Positions 17,015-26,231 of a stretch of 64,000 nucleotides of DNA are shown piece by piece. The DNA is taken from assembly GCA_947462875.1 (NCBI GenBank), contig CANHQJ010000017.1, positions 1 to 64,000 of the forward strand. The letters run 5' to 3'. Within the stretch, counting starts at the first letter, position 1; each line of letters begins with the position of its first letter. The notes under the pieces were generated by a model, which saw only the letters and a program-made list of their open reading frames with translations, ran no database searches and was not told where the DNA came from. Both the position numbers and the translations under genes were made by a program. The stretch is from Verrucomicrobiia bacterium (GTDB lineage: Bacteria; Verrucomicrobiota; Verrucomicrobiia; Verrucomicrobiales; Akkermansiaceae).

Positions 17015-18538
17015 ATGAAAAGGATGTATTGTGCATTGTTGTTGTCGTGGATTCCCTCGGCGCTGATGGCTGAGGTGAAGCTCCCCGCTATCTTTTCCGA
17101 TGGTGCCGTGTTGCAGCGCGATCAAGCCGTTGCGGTGTGGGGCTGGGCGGAGCCGGGAAAAGCGGTGAAGGTCAGTTTCGGCAAGCAGTCTGTCGAGACC
17201 ACGGCGAAGCCGGATGGCACCTGGCAATTGCAACTCGCCGCCATGCCGGCGTCCGCGGAGTCGCGCTCGCTCACGGTGACGGAGACAGGAGGCACGGAAG
17301 TGGTGGTGAAGGATGTGCTCGTCGGTGAAGTGTGGCTTGCGAGCGGACAATCGAACATGGAGTGGTCGGTCGCGGCCTCGCAGGAGGCGGACAAGGCGGC
17401 CGCCACAGGCACACCATTGCCACAGGTGCGCATGATCAAGGTGCCGAAAAAAGTCACCCATGCGCGGCAGGATGACTTTGTCGGAAAATGGGACACGGCC
17501 ACACCAGACAAGGTCATGAGTTTTTCCGCCGTGGGCTACTTTTTCGCCCGACAACTGCACGAGCAACTCAAGGTACCCGTGGGCATCATCAACAGCTCGT
17601 GGGGCGGCACTCGCATCGATCCCTGGCTGGCGGAAGAAGGCTTTGCCAAGGTGCCCGAACTTGCCGAACTGGGAAAAACGCGCGCCAACCAGTTGCCGGG
17701 AACTCCGGCCTTTGATCAGGCCTTCCAGAACTACATCAAGCAAATGCGCGCCTGGTGCGATGGCGCGGAAAAAGCGATGGGCAGTGGCCAGGGGATTCCC
17801 GCCCAGCCTGCTGCCGTGCCCTTGTTAGCCCTGCAAAGCCAGACGGGCATGTATCAGGCGATGATCCACCCCGTGCGCCGCTACGGCATCAAGGGCTTCC
17901 TCTGGTATCAGGGCGAGAGCAACAACGGCGAGGGCATGCTCTACTATCAGAAAATGCGTGTGCTCGTCGAGGGCTGGCGCACCCAGTTCGGCAATGACAA
18001 GGCGCCTTTCCTCTATGTGCAGTTGGCTCCGTTCACCTACAACAATCTGGGCTTGCCGGAAATCTGGGCCGCGCAGCAAAAGGCGCTCAGCATCCCGAAC
18101 ACCGGCATGGCCGTGATCAATGACATCGGCAACGTCAAGAACATCCACCCCGGCAACAAGTCGGAGGTGGGTCGCCGTCTCTCGCTCTGGGCGCTGGACC
18201 GCACCTACGGCATCAAACAAAAAGAAGTGAGCGGCCCGCTGTTCCGCGAAGCGAAAGCCGAGGGCAAGAGCATCAAGGTCACGTTCGATCACACCGGCAG
18301 CGGGCTCGTGGCGCGCGATGGGAAAGCTCTCACGCACTTTGAGGTCGCAGCGGCCGACGGAAAATTCGAGCCCGCCGTGGCCAGCATCGCTGCCGATGGC
18401 AAATCGATCACCGTGAGCGCCGAAAAAATTCCCGCCCCCACCCAGGTTCGTTTCGCCTGGCATGAAACCGCCGAGCCGAACCTGATGAACAAGGAAGGCC
18501 TGCCCGCCGGAGCTTTTCACAGCCAGTGGGGCAAGTAG
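17015..18538 (+). CDS. Sialate O-acetylesterase-type enzyme (secreted)
   Basis: A 507-residue secreted esterase with a signal peptide ending near ALMA (residue 19). The SGNH-type catalytic Ser is in ASGQSNMEW, the conserved INSSWGGTRIDPW and FLWYQGESN blocks follow, and the catalytic His is in NIHPGNK. An N-terminal beta domain (about 20-95) and a C-terminal beta domain (about 410-505) flank the hydrolase core, as usual for this family. Known: removes O-acetyl groups from sialic acids or plant and algal polysaccharides. With the neighbouring sulfatase it suggests use of decorated glycans. Confidence 0.92.
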   Translation: MKRMYCALLLSWIPSALMAEVKLPAIFSDGAVLQRDQAVAVWGWAEPGKAVKVSFGKQSVETTAKPDGTWQLQLAAMPASAESRSLTVTETGGTEVVVKDVLVGEVWLASGQSNMEWSVAASQEADKAAATGTPLPQVRMIKVPKKVTHARQDDFVGKWDTATPDKVMSFSAVGYFFARQLHEQLKVPVGIINSSWGGTRIDPWLAEEGFAKVPELAELGKTRANQLPGTPAFDQAFQNYIKQMRAWCDGAEKAMGSGQGIPAQPAAVPLLALQSQTGMYQAMIHPVRRYGIKGFLWYQGESNNGEGMLYYQKMRVLVEGWRTQFGNDKAPFLYVQLAPFTYNNLGLPEIWAAQQKALSIPNTGMAVINDIGNVKNIHPGNKSEVGRRLSLWALDRTYGIKQKEVSGPLFREAKAEGKSIKVTFDHTGSGLVARDGKALTHFEVAAADGKFEPAVASIAADGKSITVSAEKIPAPTQVRFAWHETAEPNLMNKEGLPAGAFHSQWGK

Positions 18539-18556
18539 TGTGGCACTCGCGAGCTG

Positions 18557-19096
18557 ATGGAAATCCCCGCACAATCCCGGATCCCCACCACCACCCGCAA
18601 CCGCTGGGCCTGGGGATTCGCGTGGGCTAACCTCGCCGTGCTTTTGTTGTGGAATTTGCTGCCGTATTACGAGTATCAGAATTTTACGAAAAGTGAGAGT
18701 GGTGGCGTCTGGGTCGCAGAGCATCTGGTGATGATCGAGGTTTGGCCGTCGGTGTTTGAGGGGCTCTATCTGCTGGTAGGACGTTCGATGGACTTCGAGG
18801 ACTACCTGAACATCATCGCATCCATGGCATTGATCTTCATGGTAGCCGTTCAGTTTTTGCTGGTGCCGATGTGGCGCGCGTTCAGTTCCTCGCGCCTGTT
18901 GCGATTCATCCCTGCGGGCATTTGTGCCATGGGATTTCTTGCCGTGAGCTATTGGCTTTTCGACACAACAACCCTCGCTGATGCATCGGAAAGATTTTCC
19001 CTTTTCCTGCTGCTGCTGATCGCGCTGAATTTTTTTCTCAGTGTGGTGGTGCTTTTGCTGTATCATCCCGAATATTCCCCAACCTACGAATCATGA
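18557..19096 (+). CDS. Four-helix membrane protein, unknown function
   Basis: A 179-residue protein with four hydrophobic segments (about residues 18-36, 85-108, 115-135 and 148-170). No catalytic motif is visible. It starts 18 bp after the esterase stop and its stop codon overlaps the sulfatase start by 4 bp (ATGA at 19093-19096), so the three genes are translationally linked. A role in supporting the secreted enzymes is possible but not shown. Confidence 0.75.
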   Translation: MEIPAQSRIPTTTRNRWAWGFAWANLAVLLLWNLLPYYEYQNFTKSESGGVWVAEHLVMIEVWPSVFEGLYLLVGRSMDFEDYLNIIASMALIFMVAVQFLLVPMWRAFSSSRLLRFIPAGICAMGFLAVSYWLFDTTTLADASERFSLFLLLLIALNFFLSVVVLLLYHPEYSPTYES

Positions 19097-20520
19097 AAAT
19101 CATCACATTTTTTGCATCCATCGTTTTACTGTCCGCATCCTTCGCCCAAGCGCAGAAGCCGAATTTCATCGTGATCTTCATGGACGACATGGGCTATGGC
19201 GATCTCGGTTGCTACGGTGCGACGAAACAGAAAACACCGCACCTCGATCAGATGGCGAAGGATGGCACCAAGCTCACGTCCTTCTACGCCGCGCCCGTTT
19301 GCTCGGTATCGCGCGCGCAGCTACTCACCGGATGCTACGGTGTCCGTGTTTCGGTTCCGGGCGTCTATGGACCAGGCTCTCCGCAGGGGCTGCATCCGAA
19401 TGAAACCACCATCGCGGAGCATCTGAAAAAACTCGGCTATGCCACGCAATGCATCGGAAAATGGCACGTCGGCGATCAACCGGAATTTTTGCCGACCAAG
19501 CAGGGCTTCGATCACTACCTCGGCATCCCCTACTCGAACGACATGCAGGGCAGACCGCTCGACTCCGATGAACGCGTGGTGCCGCTGCTGCGCGATGACA
19601 AGGTCGAGCGCCTGCTCAAGGACGAGGACCAGCGTGACATCGTGGAACTCTACACGCAGGAAGCGATCCAGTTCATCCGCGGGAAAAAGGACCAGCCGTT
19701 TTTCCTCTACCTGCCTCATACCGCGATCCACACGCCGATCTATGAGAGCAAGAAATTTTCCGGCAAATCGCAGAACGGTCGCGTCGGTGACTGGATCCAG
19801 GAGGTCGATGACAGCACCGGCCGCATCCTGGCGGTCTTGAAGGAACTGAAGCTCGAGGAAAACACGTTGGTCATTTTCACCAGCGACAACGGACCATGGG
19901 AAAGCCAGGGCAAGGACGCCGGCAGCGCAGGCCCTTTGCGCGGTGCGAAAGGCAGCACCTGGGAGGGTGGCATCCGCGTGCCCACCATCGCCCGCTGGCC
20001 CGGGAAAATTCCGGCCGATAGCACGAACGACGCCGTGCTCGGCACCATCGATCTGCTCCCAACTCTGGTCTCTCTCGCAGGCGGCACGGTGCCTGCGGAG
20101 CCGGTTCTCGATGGCCGTGACGCAACGCAACAGTTCATGGGCAAGTCTCAAGAATCACCTCGTGTAGCCCACTATGGTTTCCATAACTATCAATTGCAAA
20201 CGGTGCGACAAGGTCCTTGGAAACTCGCATTGATGCCGCAGAATGAAGCCATGGCGCGTCCTGTCAAGGATGACGCCAAAGGCCCCGAACCGCGCCTCTA
20301 TCACCTCGGCAAGGACATCGGAGAAAAAACCAACGTCGCTGCCGCAAATCCCGAGGTCGTCGCCCAACTGCGCGCACTGGCCGAGAAGATGAATGCCGAA
20401 ATTGGCGGCACCCAGCCCACCGCCCGCCGCCCTGCCGGCAAAGTGGAAAACGCCAAAACTCTCTACCCCATGCAATCCCGTAAAAAAGCCGCTACGCCCA
20501 AGAAGAAAGAGACGAAGTGA
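19093..20520 (+). CDS. Secreted arylsulfatase (formylglycine-type) with variant CSVSR motif
   Basis: A 475-residue sulfatase with a signal peptide (cleavage near ASFAQA). The metal site DDMGYGDLGCYG is near residue 30 and the modification site is CSVSRAQLLTG with Cys at about residue 70; most sulfatases have C-x-P-S-R or C-x-A-S-R, so Val at the third place is unusual. KWHVG and the second metal site FTSDNGPWE follow in the expected order. Known: hydrolyses sulfate esters, often on polysaccharides, after Cys is turned into formylglycine. The C-terminal end is Lys-rich. It is the third gene of the run 17015-20520. Confidence 0.92.
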   Translation: MKIITFFASIVLLSASFAQAQKPNFIVIFMDDMGYGDLGCYGATKQKTPHLDQMAKDGTKLTSFYAAPVCSVSRAQLLTGCYGVRVSVPGVYGPGSPQGLHPNETTIAEHLKKLGYATQCIGKWHVGDQPEFLPTKQGFDHYLGIPYSNDMQGRPLDSDERVVPLLRDDKVERLLKDEDQRDIVELYTQEAIQFIRGKKDQPFFLYLPHTAIHTPIYESKKFSGKSQNGRVGDWIQEVDDSTGRILAVLKELKLEENTLVIFTSDNGPWESQGKDAGSAGPLRGAKGSTWEGGIRVPTIARWPGKIPADSTNDAVLGTIDLLPTLVSLAGGTVPAEPVLDGRDATQQFMGKSQESPRVAHYGFHNYQLQTVRQGPWKLALMPQNEAMARPVKDDAKGPEPRLYHLGKDIGEKTNVAAANPEVVAQLRALAEKMNAEIGGTQPTARRPAGKVENAKTLYPMQSRKKAATPKKKETK

Positions 20521-20563
20521 GCGCTGCGGCCTCTCGCTTGCGAGGCAGAGCTAGAGTAGGGGT

Positions 20564-21277
20564 TCATTCGGTTTCCACCGCTTGTTCCGAGTCGTTGTCC
20601 TGTCCCGGCATGCGGAAGTCGCGGAAGTAGTAGATTTTCGGCAACTTGCCTCCTGTATCGACCATGAAGCCCACGTGCCTCGAGGCGGCATCATGCCACC
20701 AGCTTTGTTCCGTGATGGGCGCCGGCGCGGCCGTGGCGTTTTCCTGATAGGCGAAGCGGGCAAGGTAATACCCGCTGGCCGGTGTCGGCGCCTGCGAGAT
20801 CGCTCGGCTGAGCGGCGGAATTTGAAAATCGGTGGTTCCCAGTTTCGCAAGGATTCGATGGTTCGTGAAATTATACCAAAGTGTCTGTCCGGCCAAGAGC
20901 TTGCCATTTCCCGCATCGACAAGGTTGAGTTTGATGGGCAGTTCCGCGTTGTTGGCATCCGGCAGGATGATCAGGTAAAAGTCCATCACGTTTTCGGGAA
21001 TGATGACTTTCGGTGCAGCGGCCGGAAGCGCCTTGGAATCTTGTACGGAAGCCCGGGTCATGCACAGGGAAAGAGGCCCGCCTGGCAGCTCGATGACTTC
21101 GGATAAGGTCATACTCGGCAGGTGGACGGCAGTCGACTTCTTGCCATCGAAAAGGAACGCGGTTTTAGGCGCATCGTTGGGTCTTTCCGGGTAGACGATG
21201 CGGCAGGTTCTGGATTTCGCCGCGCACCAGCCGATGAGCAGAAAGGAAAGCAGGGTGGTTTGCAAAAGTGCCGTCAT
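20564..21277 (-). CDS. Secreted partner protein of the second Verru_Chthon A gene
   Basis: A 237-residue protein with a signal peptide (hydrophobic residues 5-19). The body is beta-rich with no recognised motif; it includes FDGKKSTAVHLPSM and a strand DFYLIILPDANN. It starts 23 bp after the Verru_Chthon A gene 21301-25041, in the same order as the plus-strand pair at 697-5163. Distant relatedness to 4210-5163 is possible. It is likely made together with the large pilin-like protein and may bind it. Confidence 0.7.
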   Translation of the reverse strand: MTALLQTTLLSFLLIGWCAAKSRTCRIVYPERPNDAPKTAFLFDGKKSTAVHLPSMTLSEVIELPGGPLSLCMTRASVQDSKALPAAAPKVIIPENVMDFYLIILPDANNAELPIKLNLVDAGNGKLLAGQTLWYNFTNHRILAKLGTTDFQIPPLSRAISQAPTPASGYYLARFAYQENATAAPAPITEQSWWHDAASRHVGFMVDTGGKLPKIYYFRDFRMPGQDNDSEQAVETE

Positions 21278-21300
21278 GACAGGTGAATCTGTGGTTATTG

Positions 21301-24300
21301 TTAGACTTCATCGGGGTTCATCCAGCGGAACGAGATGATGCGGTATGCCCGGCCGAAGCGGGTGTTGAGCGGGCTTGCGGGAGGCTCGGTGCTGTCGGCG
21401 GCATCGGCGGCATGAACGAAATCGCGGGTGCGCTTCACGACGGCCTCGCACCAGGCGCGGGCGGTAACCTGGCCGTTGCCGTCGAGCGCATCACCATAGG
21501 CGCGGATGGTGAAGGTGTCATCGCGCACGCTCAGGATCGGGGCGAGGGGGCGGAGGATGTCAGCCTGGCGGATCCATCCGGGAACGCCGTAGGCGCTGGA
21601 TCCCACCGCGGCTTGTTCGAATTCATAGCCCACGCCGTTCATTTTCGGATCTCTGGCTGACATCGCGTTTTCCGCCAGCGCGTTGGCGGGATTGCGCAGT
21701 TTGGCCATGGGGTCGTCCGCCAGCAGATTGATGGCGGTCTGCACCGCTCCTGCCAGCGCCAGATTCGTGTCATTGCCCAGCTGGCGGTTGACGAACTCGG
21801 ACAAGGAAAGGAAGGGCCCGCGCAAGCGCACCTGCTCGACCACGCGGCGCGCCAGCAGATCGATCTGACTATCCGTCAGGTTGCGGAATCCGGTGAACTC
21901 GGAGGCATTGCCGAATTGTCCGGAGAACCCCGCTCCCGTGCCCGCCTCGATGTCCGCGGCCACCGTTCCGCGGGTGACGGTATGCTTTTTGCTGACATCG
22001 GCGCTAACCATCTCATCGGCACCGTGCATGGCGATTTGCTGCACCGCTTTGGCATGGCCGAACAAGGCTTTCCACGCATCCACCGAGGTCGAGTTGACAT
22101 TGAACATTCCCTCGACTTCTAGCCGCGAGGCGACCTTGAGCCAGCCGTCGTGGCTGTTGATGATCTGCGTGATGCGCGTGTTGGCTAGGGCATCGGTTAT
22201 TTTTCCATCGGCGGCGATGGGGCGGTAGGCGCGATTCACGAGGTTCCTCTGGCCGCGCAGGAATTCCCGATAGACCGTGCTGATGTCCTTGACGCTGGGA
22301 TTGCCGAGAGTGGGCGGATCGGGTGCGATCGAAGAAAGGAACCAGTCATCAAACAGCAGATGATTGGCGCAGTAGGCATCGTCGTGCGCCAGATTGGTCT
22401 GGATGGTGGCCGGTGACAGTGAGGCGGGCGTGATTTGGTTCGGCGGGATGAAGGGGGTGGCATCGCTGTTGCCGATCAGATTCATCTGGAACGGCGGGTA
22501 GGGATTCTGTCCCCGCGGGTTCCAGCTTTGCAATTCGATCAGCGAAGACATCGGGCGCAGCGGGATGTCCACCATCACCAGACGCGACAGGCCATCGCCG
22601 CTCTGGTAGCCGGTCGCGATGTAGGCCTTGGAGTTGCTGATGTTGGGGGTGATGGTCGAGCCCAGGGTGAGTGAGTGATAAGCGAAGTCGAAAGGGTTGT
22701 TCGCCGGATGATCCCGCGCGGCGCCGCTGGCGGGGTCGCTCAGCGCGAAGGCGGCGAGGGGATTGTTTTGCAGCACTCCTTTGGTGGGCCGGTTTTGTTT
22801 GGTGCCGGGCGCTGTGCCTAGGGTCATGCGCGGGCCGAAGGTGATCGAAAAAAGAGGAATCCACGGCCCCGATGCGAGCTCCGCGACAGAGTAGCCGATT
22901 TCATCCACTTCATCCGGCGGCCAGTATTTCGAACCCTGGCTGTCGCTGCTGAGCGATGTCAGATTGTGATACTCCTCACCGGGACCGCTGGGCATGGTGC
23001 TGTTGGCTCCGAAATGCGAGCTACCATCGCCGAAAGAGAGGGAGAATCCGTTGCCTGGCGCACGGTTCAGGTAGGGCTGGCTCATGCGGTCGGTTTTCAT
23101 CAAAAACCAGAAACTCTGCGTCGCCGTCAGATTGGTCATGGCGTTGAATTCCGAGCCGACGAGATTGTTCGGCTGGTATCCTTCGCGCAGTCGGAGCACA
23201 CCAGCCAGACCGTAGGCCGGATCGCTCAACGAGGGGGAGAAAATTTTCGCCTCGCCCGGCTTGAAGGTGAGTTTGCCCTCGGGCAGCCAGCAGCCGAACG
23301 TGCGTTTGTCCACCCAACGGTTGCCATATCCTTTCGCCACGTTCATGGGGAGCCCGGTATCGTAGGCGTTGGCGTTGTTATTGGGGAAATCCAGGGTTTG
23401 GAAATTCCCGGGGGTCAGCAGCCGGTATTGGTTGTTCGGCACGGCGTCGGGGTTGGGAAAGGTCGACCTGTTGACAACGGCCAGCGCGCCCGGCGGAGAA
23501 CGCCGCCAGCCGAACCCCAGGAAATTGACGTGTTTGCCGCTGCCTTGACCGGCATTGAGCGTTCCGCTGATCGTATGTTCCAGAGTGACGTTGTAGGGAT
23601 TCCACAGCACGAAAATCGGCACATACAGGAGTTGCAGGATGTAGCGCTTCGGATTCTGTGCGGGCGTGGATTCGATCGCTCTGGCATAGATGATGAACTG
23701 GAAGCGGGCAATCTGCGGGTACAGGCGCTGCACGTGTTTGTATTGAAACATCTTGTCCGCACCGAGGTTGAAGGACTGGTTCGCGATCTTGTCCCAGACA
23801 AACGGACTCACGACCGAGCCACCGGTGGAGCTGAATTTTTTGTATGATGTGGCAAAACTCATCAACGACTCCCAGGAGGCGGAGGCGGCGTGATGGGTAT
23901 AGGGGGCTTTGGTGCCGATGATCGTCGAGTACTCGCTCCAGGGATAGAGATTGGACTGCGGTGCCTCGGGAGTGGCGGGTGTGGCACGAGCGACCGCGGA
24001 GGTTCTCCCTTGTTCCGGGAGGTAGCGGAAAAGCGGCAAGCGACCTCCGGGATAACTGCCGTAAATGGCATCCCATCTCTCGGTGAGGATTGAGAGATCC
24101 TTGCGCCAACCGCCGGTGGCGCTGTTGGTCAAGAGCCCGACCGCGGAGGTGGTGAGATCGTGGAATTTCCGTTGCGGCTGCTGCGGATTGTTTTCCGCGA
24201 GGAGGGCCAGCGATGGACGGCTCAGCGCCTTGCGGGCGGGTTTTGTCGCGCCATCCTCAGGGAAAAATGGCTCGGGATCCGCAAGCAGGGAGGGCAGCCC

Positions 24301-25041
24301 GAAAACTTCCGGGTTCGCGGCGGCATGTGATTGCGCCATTTCCACGAGCCCGGCATTCGTCTTGCTGCGCGGAAGATAGGGCTGGGAAATGCTGGCTTTT
24401 TGGTTCTCTCCCGAAATCCACCAGGCGAAGCGCCCGTCGCCTTTTATCTTGCCGGGAAGCACATGAATCTGCCGGCTGTCCAGAGCGGTCAGCGAACCCT
24501 GTGCCAGCAGCGGCACGGTGCCGTTTTGCGGCGTGGTTTTCACCAGAGTCATCGCATCACCGGGAGTGGGGGATGTCAGGCTTGCCGCACTGGAGACCAG
24601 CCACTGCAGGAAACGTCCGCCGTCGGCTTCAGGCTGTCGCTTGGAGGAGTAATCGGGCGCCACCGGACGACCGTTGCCAGCCTGATGGTTTTTCCCCTCC
24701 CAACTCCGCCACACTCCCGTCAAACGCGGGGCCTCCGCCGTGAAAAGATCCGCGGATGCGGTGATACGCGTGTCCGATCCCGTGCTTTTTTGCAATGCGC
24801 CGATCGCCATCATCAGCGCGACACGCGCGTTCGACCGCGCGAGAGCCAGCCCCTGACCGCGGTTGCTCTGTCGGAGAGATACCGACGAGAGACTCAGCAT
24901 TCCCATGCCGATCATGGTCAGCAGCACCAGCAAACTGATGCAGAGGACAAGCGTAAAGCCCGGGTGCGTCCTGCGATGGCGGATGGCGGAAATCATAAAA
25001 CCCGTGAGATCAAAGCGGTTCTTGCAGCGCCACCAATACAT
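21301..25041 (-). CDS. Verru_Chthon cassette protein A-like, second copy
   Basis: A 1246-residue protein (1231 if the ATG at 24996, MISAIRHRR, is used). After the start comes a prepilin-like signal (PGFTLVL), one hydrophobic helix and LSLSSVSLRQS, nearly the same as in 697-4206. The end, FGRAYRIISFRWMNPDEV, also matches the other copy. In between, many shared landmarks are in the same order (VLWNPYNV, FNVNSTS-WKALF, LRGPFLSLSEFVNRQL, DTFTIRAYGDA), so the two are true paralogues, though diverged. Function unknown; probably envelope-located. Confidence 0.83.
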   Translation of the reverse strand: MYWWRCKNRFDLTGFMISAIRHRRTHPGFTLVLCISLLVLLTMIGMGMLSLSSVSLRQSNRGQGLALARSNARVALMMAIGALQKSTGSDTRITASADLFTAEAPRLTGVWRSWEGKNHQAGNGRPVAPDYSSKRQPEADGGRFLQWLVSSAASLTSPTPGDAMTLVKTTPQNGTVPLLAQGSLTALDSRQIHVLPGKIKGDGRFAWWISGENQKASISQPYLPRSKTNAGLVEMAQSHAAANPEVFGLPSLLADPEPFFPEDGATKPARKALSRPSLALLAENNPQQPQRKFHDLTTSAVGLLTNSATGGWRKDLSILTERWDAIYGSYPGGRLPLFRYLPEQGRTSAVARATPATPEAPQSNLYPWSEYSTIIGTKAPYTHHAASASWESLMSFATSYKKFSSTGGSVVSPFVWDKIANQSFNLGADKMFQYKHVQRLYPQIARFQFIIYARAIESTPAQNPKRYILQLLYVPIFVLWNPYNVTLEHTISGTLNAGQGSGKHVNFLGFGWRRSPPGALAVVNRSTFPNPDAVPNNQYRLLTPGNFQTLDFPNNNANAYDTGLPMNVAKGYGNRWVDKRTFGCWLPEGKLTFKPGEAKIFSPSLSDPAYGLAGVLRLREGYQPNNLVGSEFNAMTNLTATQSFWFLMKTDRMSQPYLNRAPGNGFSLSFGDGSSHFGANSTMPSGPGEEYHNLTSLSSDSQGSKYWPPDEVDEIGYSVAELASGPWIPLFSITFGPRMTLGTAPGTKQNRPTKGVLQNNPLAAFALSDPASGAARDHPANNPFDFAYHSLTLGSTITPNISNSKAYIATGYQSGDGLSRLVMVDIPLRPMSSLIELQSWNPRGQNPYPPFQMNLIGNSDATPFIPPNQITPASLSPATIQTNLAHDDAYCANHLLFDDWFLSSIAPDPPTLGNPSVKDISTVYREFLRGQRNLVNRAYRPIAADGKITDALANTRITQIINSHDGWLKVASRLEVEGMFNVNSTSVDAWKALFGHAKAVQQIAMHGADEMVSADVSKKHTVTRGTVAADIEAGTGAGFSGQFGNASEFTGFRNLTDSQIDLLARRVVEQVRLRGPFLSLSEFVNRQLGNDTNLALAGAVQTAINLLADDPMAKLRNPANALAENAMSARDPKMNGVGYEFEQAAVGSSAYGVPGWIRQADILRPLAPILSVRDDTFTIRAYGDALDGNGQVTARAWCEAVVKRTRDFVHAADAADSTEPPASPLNTRFGRAYRIISFRWMNPDEV

Positions 25042-25348
25042 GCCAAATCAGTCCTGTTTTTCAATAAATATCAAGGACCGGATCCGCGCTCGACCGCCAT
25101 GGGCGTGCGTCGACTCGAATGCCCCTGCGAGTCCGTGTCAGAGAGGCGATCCAGGAGTCGCTTTGGCAGAAAGAACGACCCTGGGATTTTTCAAAGATCA
25201 CACACTTTTGGTGGAATTCAGAGAAGAGGTGACGCGAGCCTGCGATGCGTATCAAGTATGTGGTAAAATCATTAGAAAAATAAAAATAAGTCGTGTTATA
25301 TTGTACTTTTTTCTTGAGTGAATCGAGTTTTTCGACTCATTTTTGAGC
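25042..25348. other. Intergenic region between divergent Verru_Chthon and RHH genes
   Basis: About 300 bp without a gene. It must hold the promoter of the minus-strand Verru_Chthon gene. Toward 25348 it becomes AT-rich and contains the leader of the first RHH gene. Otherwise nothing recognisable is seen. Confidence 0.5.
25304..25325 (+). promoter_or_regulatory. Duplicated leader element of the RHH genes, copy 1
   Basis: The 17-mer TACTTTTTTCTTGAGTG (25304-25320), partly overlapping GAGTGAATCG (25316-25325), recurs before the third RHH gene at 25970-25986 and 26012-26021. It lies 23 bp before the ATG at 25349 and is followed by TCG-ACTC, which can pair back to GAGT-CGA. It could be a promoter or operator for autoregulation. 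Confidence 0.5.
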
Positions 25349-25534
25349 ATGAGTTCTTCCGAGAAAATCACCACCGCAGAGGCATGGATTCCGTCACTTT
25401 CCCGGCGGATGGAAGCGCTCCTCGATGAGGCGGCTCAGCAAACCGGGAGAAGCCGGGAAGAGATTCTGCATTTCTGCCTGAAACATGGCATCGAGAGAAT
25501 GCTGGAAGAGTGGGGGGAAAGTGATTCACCCTGA
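25349..25534 (+). CDS. Small ribbon-helix-helix-like protein, copy 1
   Basis: A 61-residue protein starting at ATG 25349. The pattern PSLSRRMEALLDEAAQQTGRS then REEILHFCLKHGIERML fits a short strand followed by two helices, the ribbon-helix-helix fold used by many antitoxins and small repressors. It resembles the product of 26041-26202: both have EEIL-x-x-CL-x-HGI. Its start follows the duplicated leader. No toxin-like gene is adjacent, so a repressor role is as likely as an antitoxin role. Confidence 0.6.
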   Translation: MSSSEKITTAEAWIPSLSRRMEALLDEAAQQTGRSREEILHFCLKHGIERMLEEWGESDSP

Positions 25535-25659
25535 CCATGCGCAAACGTGGCCAGGCAGCTCACGTGGCGGAAGCCCATCGCCGCGGAGCGCGGGGATGTC
25601 GCAGTCTTGATCAAGAGTAAAGAGCCAGCCTACGCCCTTCCTGCCAGAACCAGTGTCCC

Positions 25660-25923
25660 TCATCCTTCGTCTTCGGCGCCGCGGAGGGTGTCGCTGGGAT
25701 CGTCGATAGCCGCATTGGAAAGGGATGTCCGCGTGAGACGTGCGCTCTGGGAAATGAGAGTGGGCAGGTCGAACTGTAGGCGGCGAAGATCCTCCAGCCC
25801 GGTTTCCATGGCGATACGCATGACATCGGCCTTACTGAGACCGGTGCGCTGGGCGGCTTCGGTGATTTTCTCGAGTAACGCGGGCTCGAAGCGTAACTGC
25901 GTGATGACGGTCTTCGATTTCAT
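25660..25923 (-). CDS. Ribbon-helix-helix-type protein, copy 2 (minus strand)
   Basis: An 87-residue protein starting at ATG 25923. KTVITQLRFEPALLEKITEA then RTGLSKADVMRIAMETGLEDL is the classic ribbon-helix-helix layout (strand, helix, Gly turn, helix). The C-terminal 40 residues are Ser/Asp-rich and look flexible. It is divergent from the third RHH gene, and 25924-26040 is the shared control region. Known relatives bind DNA as dimers and often repress themselves. Confidence 0.6.
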   Translation of the reverse strand: MKSKTVITQLRFEPALLEKITEAAQRTGLSKADVMRIAMETGLEDLRRLQFDLPTLISQSARLTRTSLSNAAIDDPSDTLRGAEDEG

Positions 25924-25969
25924 GGCGGAGGACAGTAAAGCAGGATCATGCGTCAGTCGCAATTTTTTC

Positions 25970-26021
25970 TACTTTTTTCTTGAGTGCGTAACTATTTTAG
26001 TCACATTAAGTGAGTGAATCG
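25970..26021 (+). promoter_or_regulatory. Duplicated leader element of the RHH genes, copy 2
   Basis: The same 17-mer as at 25304 (25970-25986) and the same GAGTGAATCG (26012-26021), here separated by 25 bp that contain the near-palindrome GTAACTA-TTT-TAGTCAC (25988-26104 in spirit: 25988-25994 and 25998-26004). It lies between two divergent RHH genes. Confidence 0.5.
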
Positions 26022-26040
26022 CTCTTTTCGAGAATCCGCG

Positions 26041-26202
26041 ATGGAAACACCGCCGCTTTCGGTGACAGAGGAAACCGAGCAACTTCTTCGCGAAGCGGCC
26101 GAAAAAACCGGCAAAACCGAAGAAGAAATCCTCCAGCTCTGCCTGGAACATGGGATTCACAAAATTTTGGAGGGAGCGGAAACGAAAATCAATCAGAGCT
26201 AG
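26041..26202 (+). CDS. Small ribbon-helix-helix-like protein, copy 3
   Basis: A 53-residue protein starting at ATG 26041, similar to 25349-25534: LSVTEETEQLLREAAEKTGKT then EEEILQLCLEHGIHKIL. The second-helix motif EEILxxCLxHGI is shared by both. It is the last high-GC gene before the AT-rich Ter island and stops 29 bp before the terC start. It may regulate the island or only mark its edge. Confidence 0.6.
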   Translation: METPPLSVTEETEQLLREAAEKTGKTEEEILQLCLEHGIHKILEGAETKINQS

Positions 26203-26231
26203 AAAGCTTGCTCATAAATAAAAAATTAGAA

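Noticed and set aside
25547-26017. 156-residue plus-strand frame opposite the middle RHH gene
   Set aside because: Overlaps the RHH gene, which has a clear fold pattern; the frame has no recognisable features.
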